Shown in pieces: positions 59,251 to 64,000 of a stretch of 64,000 nt of DNA (the first letter of the stretch is position 1; every line of letters starts with the position of its first letter). The position numbers were made by a program, and so were the translations under genes. The stretch comes from Streptosporangium sandarakinum. Lineage in GTDB: Bacteria; Actinomycetota; Actinomycetes; Streptosporangiales; Streptosporangiaceae. The DNA lies in the NCBI RefSeq assembly GCF_013409935.1, contig NZ_JACCCO010000001.1, positions 496,001-560,000 on the forward strand, written 5' to 3'. The notes beneath the pieces were generated by a model. That model made no database searches. It was given only the letters and a program-made list of their open reading frames with translations, and was not told the DNA's origin.

Positions 59251-60537
59251 ATGAGTACCGTCGTCCTCGACAATGTGAGCAAGATCTACCCTGGCGGGTA
59301 TCTCGCGGTCGACCGAATGAACCTGCGGGCGGAGAACGGGGAGTTCCTCGTCCTGCTCGGCCCCTCCGGGTGCGGCAAGTCCACCCTGCTGCGGATGGTC
59401 GCGGGCCTGGAGGAGATCACCTCCGGTGACCTGTGGCTGGGCGGGGAGCACGCCAACGAGCTGGCGCCGCGCGACCGCGACGTCGCCATGGTGTTCCAGA
59501 ACGGCGCTCTCTACCCGCACCGCACGGTGCGCGGCAACATGGCCTTCCCCCTGGAGATCGCCAAGGCCGATCCCGGGATGGTCAGGGATCGGGTGACCGA
59601 GCTGTCCAAGGCGCTGCACATCTCCGAGACGCTCGAACGCCGCCCCGGGACGCTCTCCGGCGGCCAGCGCCAGCGCGTCGCCATGGGCCGCGCGATCGTG
59701 CGCCAGCCGTCGCTGTTCCTCATGGACGAGCCCCTGTCCAACCTCGACGCGGGCATGCGGACCGAGCTGCGGATGGAGATCTCCTCGCTGGTCCGCTCGC
59801 TGGGCGTGACCACGATCTACGTGACGCACGACCAGGTGGAGGCGCTGACCCTCGCCGACCGGATCGCCATCATGAACCGCGGCGTGCTGCAGGACGTCGG
59901 CACCCCCGCCCAGGTCTACAACGACCCGGCGACCGCCTTCACCGCGGCCTTCCTCAGCTCCCAGCAGCTCAACCTCCTCTCGGCGACCGTGCGCGCCCCG
60001 CAGAACCAGTACATCCTGCTGGACTTCGGGGTGCACCAGATCATGATCCCGTGGAACGATCCCCGTTCCTACGCCATCTCGCAGCATGTCGGTCACCAGA
60101 TCATCGTCGGGCTGCGCCCCGACTGCCTGGCGCCGGTCTCCGAGAGCTTCGAGGGCCCCACGTTCCTCGGCCGGGTCCGGGCCCTGGAGTACCACGGTCA
60201 CGAGTGGCTGGCCTACGTCGAGAGCGGCATCCCCTCCGTGGCGGTCCCCGAGCCGCCGGACCCCCGGCACAAGGCCCGCGACCTCGCGGCGGCCACGCCG
60301 GGCGGCCGGGCCCGCGCGGTCATCCGGCGGCTGCTGCCCGGCCTGGCCGACGAGCCGGAGCCCGACGAGGTGGAGCAGGAGGCCGGCGGCGGCAGCCACC
60401 GCCGGGCCGACCTGATCGTCCGGCTGGGCGCGCGTCCCGTCTGGCGCGCCGGTGACCCTGCCCGGGTGGGCGTGGACACCACGCGGCTGATGCTCTTCGC
60501 GACGGACGGTTCCCGCATCGACCCGCCGCAGCGCTGA
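59251..60537 (+). CDS. Sugar ABC transporter ATP-binding protein (MsmK/MsiK-like)
   Basis: 428-residue ATPase of the CUT1 sugar-importer class. Walker A GPSGCGKST, Q-loop MVFQNGALYPH, signature LSGGQRQRVAMG, Walker B SLFLMDEPLSNLD and switch H in YVTHDQVEALTLADR are complete. The C-terminal regulatory (TOBE/MalK-type) region is longer than usual, with an insertion (about residues 330-390, Pro/Ala/Glu/Gly-rich). No permease or sugar-binding gene is adjacent, so it may serve several importers like MsiK in Streptomyces (inference). It is flanked by two LacI regulators. Confidence 0.92.
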   Translation: MSTVVLDNVSKIYPGGYLAVDRMNLRAENGEFLVLLGPSGCGKSTLLRMVAGLEEITSGDLWLGGEHANELAPRDRDVAMVFQNGALYPHRTVRGNMAFPLEIAKADPGMVRDRVTELSKALHISETLERRPGTLSGGQRQRVAMGRAIVRQPSLFLMDEPLSNLDAGMRTELRMEISSLVRSLGVTTIYVTHDQVEALTLADRIAIMNRGVLQDVGTPAQVYNDPATAFTAAFLSSQQLNLLSATVRAPQNQYILLDFGVHQIMIPWNDPRSYAISQHVGHQIIVGLRPDCLAPVSESFEGPTFLGRVRALEYHGHEWLAYVESGIPSVAVPEPPDPRHKARDLAAATPGGRARAVIRRLLPGLADEPEPDEVEQEAGGGSHRRADLIVRLGARPVWRAGDPARVGVDTTRLMLFATDGSRIDPPQR

Positions 60538-60647
60538 TCGGCGGCGGGGACCGTACGCGGGCGGCCGTCCGCGCGGCCACCGGGCATCGTGCCCACCGGG
60601 CGCCGCGGCCACCGGGCATCGCGTCCGCCCGGCCCGGCGGCCTCCCG

Positions 60648-61286
60648 TCAGCGGCCGACGATGGCGACGATCTCGACGACGCGGACGACGCGGTCCAGTT
60701 CGGCCCGGTGGAAGGCGGCGTCGCGGGCGAGGACCAGGTGCAGGTCGGCGCCGGGGATCGGCAGGCTCATCAGGTGGTGGCCGCCGGAGCAGAGGACGGC
60801 GGGGCGCGGCGGGGCGGTCCAGGCCGTCCCCTCGGGCCCTCCCCATGTCGCGGCGTCCACCGGACCCTCCAGCGTCTCCGGGGCCTGCCAGCTGCGGTGC
60901 ACGACCTCCCCGGTGCCGGAGCGCACGGTGACGGCCCACCCCGCGCCGACCAGGCCGGGGGCGGCGTCCACCAGCGTGACGAAGGCGCGTCCCGGATCCG
61001 CGGCCACGTGCCGCAGCAGGTCGTAGTCGGGCGTGCAGCCGGGGATCTCGCGGGTGGGCCAGGCTGCCTCCACGTTCAGGCCGGGGACGGCGGAGAGGCG
61101 GTCCCCGATGCTCCCGGTGTCGGTGACGCCGGGCCAGGAGACGGTGAAGTCGTCCACCGCCCGGCCGCCCTCACGCTCCAGGACCGTCACCTGCAGGATG
61201 TCCGCCCCCAACGTGCCGAGCACCCGGGCGACCTGGCCCAGGGCTCCGGGCCGGTCGGGAAGGGACACCCGTAGCCGGAACATCAT
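60648..61286 (-). CDS. ACT-domain regulatory protein
   Basis: 212 residues. The N-terminal ACT domain opens MMFRLRVSLPDRPGALGQVA and includes VLGTLGADILQVTVLER. A second, less clear domain follows (SWQAPETLEGPVDAATWGGP and a C-terminal RVVRVVEIVAIVGR), possibly GAF-like. ACT domains bind amino acids, but no enzyme domain is attached. Start ATG 61286 has AGAGAGGTGA upstream. The 193-bp gap to the LacI gene contains CCGAC-ccg-GTCGG followed by TTTTT on the plus strand; nothing else certain is visible. Confidence 0.8.
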   Translation of the reverse strand: MMFRLRVSLPDRPGALGQVARVLGTLGADILQVTVLEREGGRAVDDFTVSWPGVTDTGSIGDRLSAVPGLNVEAAWPTREIPGCTPDYDLLRHVAADPGRAFVTLVDAAPGLVGAGWAVTVRSGTGEVVHRSWQAPETLEGPVDAATWGGPEGTAWTAPPRPAVLCSGGHHLMSLPIPGADLHLVLARDAAFHRAELDRVVRVVEIVAIVGR

Positions 61287-61479
61287 TTCCGATCACCTCT
61301 CTCTGGGCATCAGGGTGTCCTAGACAGGTTTCGCGAATGTTCCGGGGAGATGTCCAGCATAAAACCCTAGATACGGAAATATCCGACCCGGTCGGCTTTT
61401 TGCCTCATATCAGTGCAGAGCGGCTATCGACGATCTCCGGCGCGGCGCCGCCGGCCGTACCGGCGGAGAGCCGCGGCCC

Positions 61480-62532
61480 CTAACGGATGATCTTCGGTCC
61501 GGAGCCGGTCGAGCCGCGGACGATGAACTCCGGCTGGAAGACGAGCTCGGAGTTGTGCATGGGAGCGCCCGCGACCGCCTCCAGCAGGGTGTGCACGGCG
61601 GCGGTGACCATCGAGTGGACGGGCTGGCGCACGGTGGTCAGCGGCGGGTCGGTGAACGCGATCAACGGCGAGTCGTCGTACCCCACCACCGACACCTCCC
61701 CCGGCACCGACAACCCCCGATCCCGGCACGCCCGGATCGCCCCCAACGCCATCAGATCCGACGCGCACACGATCCCCGTACACCCCCGCTCCAGCAACTG
61801 CGCCGCCGCCGCCTGACCCCCCTCCACCGAGAACAACGAATGCGAGATCAACTCATCGGCATCCGACACCCCCAGCAACTGCGCCATCGCCTGCCGGAAC
61901 CCCTCGATCTTCCGGATCACCGGCACGAACCGACCCGGCCCCACCGCCAACCCGATCCGCTCATGCCCCAGATCCACCAGATGCTGCACCGCCAACCGCG
62001 CCGCCGCACGATCATCCGGCGAGATGAACGGCGCCGGCACGTCGTCGGCGTGGCCGTTGAGCAGGACGATCGGCACGCCCTGCCCGATGAGCTGGGTGTA
62101 GCGGTCGGAGCGGGCCGTGGTGTCGGCGTGCAGGCCGGAGACGAAGATGATGCCGCTGACGCCGCGCTCGACGAGCAGCTCGGTGAAGTCGTCCTCCACC
62201 ACCCCGCCCGGCACCTGCGTGCACAGCACCGGGGTGTAGCCGTGCTGGGACAGCGCCTTCTCGAAGGCCTGGGCGAACGTCGGGAAGATCGGGTTGTCCA
62301 GCTCCGGGATCACCAGGCCGACCAGGCCGTTGCTGCGCTGGCGCAGCCGCTGCGGCCGCTCGTAGCCCATCAGGTCCAGGGCGACGAGCACGGCCTGCCG
62401 GGTGGCGGCGGAGACACCCGGCTTGCCGTTGAGCACCCTGCTGACCGTCGCCTCGCTGACCCCCGCCTGCGCGGCGATGTCGGTCAGCCTCGCCGTGCCG
62501 CTCGTCAGGGGGGTGGCGCCGTTAGGCGGCAT
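61480..62532 (-). CDS. LacI-family transcriptional regulator (paralogue 2)
   Basis: 350 residues. HTH LTDIAAQAGVSEATVSRVLN, hinge RQRSNGLVGLVIPELDNPIF, and an effector domain that ends VRGSTGSGPKIIR. It shares a 408-bp near-identical tract with the LacI gene at 57911-58975 but differs in the specificity-determining parts around it (for example NGHADDVPAPF versus DGYSDRIDAPF). ATG 62532 overlaps the end of the GH13 gene by 11 bp, so it is co-transcribed with the glucosidase and probably represses this operon in response to malto-oligosaccharides (inference). Confidence 0.94.
   Translation of the reverse strand: MPPNGATPLTSGTARLTDIAAQAGVSEATVSRVLNGKPGVSAATRQAVLVALDLMGYERPQRLRQRSNGLVGLVIPELDNPIFPTFAQAFEKALSQHGYTPVLCTQVPGGVVEDDFTELLVERGVSGIIFVSGLHADTTARSDRYTQLIGQGVPIVLLNGHADDVPAPFISPDDRAAARLAVQHLVDLGHERIGLAVGPGRFVPVIRKIEGFRQAMAQLLGVSDADELISHSLFSVEGGQAAAAQLLERGCTGIVCASDLMALGAIRACRDRGLSVPGEVSVVGYDDSPLIAFTDPPLTTVRQPVHSMVTAAVHTLLEAVAGAPMHNSELVFQPEFIVRGSTGSGPKIIR
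61627..62034. repeat. 408-bp tract shared with first LacI gene, copy 2
   Basis: Second copy of the tract at 58058-58465, with 407 of 408 bases identical. Both ends of the identity fall inside coding sequence and in frame, with immediately divergent flanks, which is the pattern left by gene conversion rather than by duplication of whole genes. Confidence 0.97.
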
Positions 62533-64000
62533 CGCGTTCCCACCAGACGGCGGAGTCGGGCGCCAGGCGGGCCACGCCGTCCGCGACGGCGGGCTCGACG
62601 CTGGCCAGCAGGACCCGTCCGGGGACGGGGATCTCCACCGGCTCGCCGGTCAGGTTGACCGTGCAGGCGAACCCGTCGCCCCGGGAGTAGGCGATCGTGC
62701 CCTCCGGGGAGTCGAGCCAGGTCAGCGGGGCGTCGCCGAAGGCCCGCCGTTCCCGGCGGACGCGCAGCGCCTCCCGGTACAGCCGGAGGATGGAGCCGGG
62801 GTCGCGCAGCTGGGACTGGACGCTGAGCGGGCCCCAGGAGGCGGGCATCGGCAGCCAGGACTCCTCGATGCCCGGCAGGCTGAAGCCGAAGTGCGGCTCG
62901 ACGTCGGCCCACGGGATCGGCACCCGGCAGCCGTCGCGGCCGTCGTCGGGGTTGCGCAGCCGCTGCGGGTCGCGCAGGAACTCCTCGGGCAGGTCGAGGA
63001 CCTCCGGCAGCCCCAGTTCCTCGCCCTGGTAGAGGTAGGTCGAGCCGGGCAGGGAGAGCGTCAGCAGGGCCGCGGCGCGGGACCTGCGCAGGCCGGTCTC
63101 GCCGTCGCCGTAACGGGTGAGGTGGCGCTTGACGTCGTGGTTGGACAGCACCCAGGTCGTGGGCGCGCCGACCATGCCGGCCGTGGCCAGCGACTCGGTG
63201 ATCACCGTACGGAAGACCGAGGCGTCCCACGGCGCGTTGAGGAAGTGGAAGTTGAACGCCTGGTGCAGCTCGTCCGGGCGGACGTAGTTGGCCAGCCGCT
63301 CGGGGTTCGGCGCCCACGCCTCGGCGACGCCGATCCGCTCGCCGGGGTAGGAGTCGAGGAGACGGCGCCAGGCGCGGTGGATCTCGTGGACGCCGTCCTG
63401 GTCGAAGAACGGCACGACGTCGGCGCCGATCATCCGCACCTGGTCGGAGTGACCGACGTCGGGCAGCCCCTCGGCCTTGACCATGCCGTGGGCGACATCG
63501 ATGCGGAAGCCGTCCACCCCCATGTCGAGCCAGAACCGCAGGATCGACTCGAACTCGGTGTGGACCTCGGGGTGCTCCCAGTTGAGGTCGGGCTGCTCGG
63601 GGGCGAACAGCCGCAGGTACCACTCCCCGTCGGGGAGCCTGGTCCAGGCGGGGCCGCCGAAGACCGACTCCCAGTCGTTGGGGGGCAGCTCCCCGTTCTC
63701 GCCACGGCCCCGGCGGAAGACGTAGCGCTCCCGCTCGGGGCTGCCGGGCCCGGCGGCCAGGGCCTGCTGGAACCAGACGTGCTGGTCGGAGGTGTGGTTG
63801 GGCACCACGTCGACGATCACCCGCAGGCCGTGCCGGTGGGCGTCCTCGATCAGGGCGCGGGCGTCGGCCAGCGACCCGAAGATGGGGTCCACGTCCCGGT
63901 AGTCGGCCACGTCGTAGCCGAAGTCGGCCATCGGGGAGGTGTAGAACGGGGTCAGCCAGAGGGCGTCCACGCCGAGGTCGGCGAGATACCGCAGCCGGCT
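62522..64000 (-). CDS. GH13-family alpha-glucosidase, 5' end beyond window
   Basis: Cytoplasmic glycoside hydrolase that releases glucose from malto- or isomalto-oligosaccharides. The window ends inside the N-terminal barrel; the frame is open to 64000 (RYLADLGVDALWLTPFY), so the start is missing. Catalytic residues are the nucleophile Asp in FRIDVAHGM, the acid Glu in GVAEAWAPN and the third Asp in LSNHDVKRHL. Other GH13 blocks are VDVVPNHTSDQH and LPGSTYLYQGEELGLPE. Resembles oligo-1,6-glucosidase/AglA proteins. Its stop overlaps the LacI gene downstream. Confidence 0.93.
   Translation of the reverse strand, partial: SRLRYLADLGVDALWLTPFYTSPMADFGYDVADYRDVDPIFGSLADARALIEDAHRHGLRVIVDVVPNHTSDQHVWFQQALAAGPGSPERERYVFRRGRGENGELPPNDWESVFGGPAWTRLPDGEWYLRLFAPEQPDLNWEHPEVHTEFESILRFWLDMGVDGFRIDVAHGMVKAEGLPDVGHSDQVRMIGADVVPFFDQDGVHEIHRAWRRLLDSYPGERIGVAEAWAPNPERLANYVRPDELHQAFNFHFLNAPWDASVFRTVITESLATAGMVGAPTTWVLSNHDVKRHLTRYGDGETGLRRSRAAALLTLSLPGSTYLYQGEELGLPEVLDLPEEFLRDPQRLRNPDDGRDGCRVPIPWADVEPHFGFSLPGIEESWLPMPASWGPLSVQSQLRDPGSILRLYREALRVRRERRAFGDAPLTWLDSPEGTIAYSRGDGFACTVNLTGEPVEIPVPGRVLLASVEPAVADGVARLAPDSAVWWERDAA

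Overview
This is a very GC-rich (above 70 percent G+C) actinobacterial chromosome segment. Starts are mostly GTG or ATG, translationally coupled gene pairs (GTGA, ATGA, TGATG overlaps) are common, and many proteins carry Ala/Pro/Gly-rich extensions. The gene content (paa ring-epoxidase operon, LCP protein, SpoIIE-type PAS phosphatase, MsiK-like ABC ATPase, multiple LacI and ROK regulators, DmdR/IdeR-type iron boxes) points to a soil or filamentous actinomycete, plausibly Streptosporangiales or Streptomyces-like. The genus is inference. No rRNA, tRNA, CRISPR array or prophage was recognised.

Layout. 1-5.4 kb: the end of a phenylacetyl-CoA epoxidase operon (paaB, truncated by the window edge, then paaCDE), followed by a molybdopterin oxidoreductase. 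5.4-11 kb: an ABC-2 exporter with a LolA/RseB-like exported protein, divergent from an OmpR/histidine kinase pair. 11.2-13.8 kb: a PLP decarboxylase whose last codons lie in the end of a decayed IS605/TnpB element, itself joined to an IS30 transposase tail. 13.8-16.3 kb: a P-loop kinase, FolP and a LysR regulator. 16.5-22.6 kb: a membrane-anchored zinc peptidase, an LCP cell-wall ligase and a membrane spermidine-synthase-like protein. 22.7-24.3 kb: a subtilase followed by a 77-residue protein that resembles the subtilase's own N-terminal domain. 24.3-29.1 kb: a phosphotransferase, a DrrAB-like exporter with a TetR regulator, and a one-domain voltage-gated cation channel.

29.1-31.2 kb: a ribosomal protein S4 paralogue and a DUF2470 (heme/iron-type) protein share one divergent control region containing two iron boxes; a stand-alone ClpP follows. 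31.4-34.1 kb: a copper/heme envelope module (membrane protein, PCu(A)C chaperone, Tat-exported DyP peroxidase). 34.2-39.6 kb: SH3b protein, VOC/MarR pair with a palindromic operator, phosphotransferase, isochorismatase/GlxA pair and a P-loop kinase. 39.6-41.7 kb: a cluster of small proteins (CsbD and several unknowns) around a strong terminator and a 32-bp tandem repeat. 41.8-48.2 kb: a ROK regulator divergent from a complete Entner-Doudoroff operon, zwf-edd-glk-eda, that takes glucose to pyruvate plus glyceraldehyde-3-phosphate. 48.2-52.7 kb: disordered protein, hemerythrin, VanJ-like phosphoesterase and a PAS-GAF-SpoIIE phosphatase. 52.6-56.7 kb: an Lrp regulator divergent from a fused indolepyruvate:ferredoxin oxidoreductase. 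56.9-64 kb: carbohydrate genes (PfkB kinase, two LacI paralogues, MsmK/MsiK ATPase, ACT protein, GH13 glucosidase cut by the window end). The two LacI genes share a 408-bp tract that is identical except for one base and has foreign-looking codon use.

The observations most worth following are the iron-boxed S4 paralogue, the subtilase with its possible trans-acting pro-domain, the LacI conversion tract, and the nested transposon remnant.
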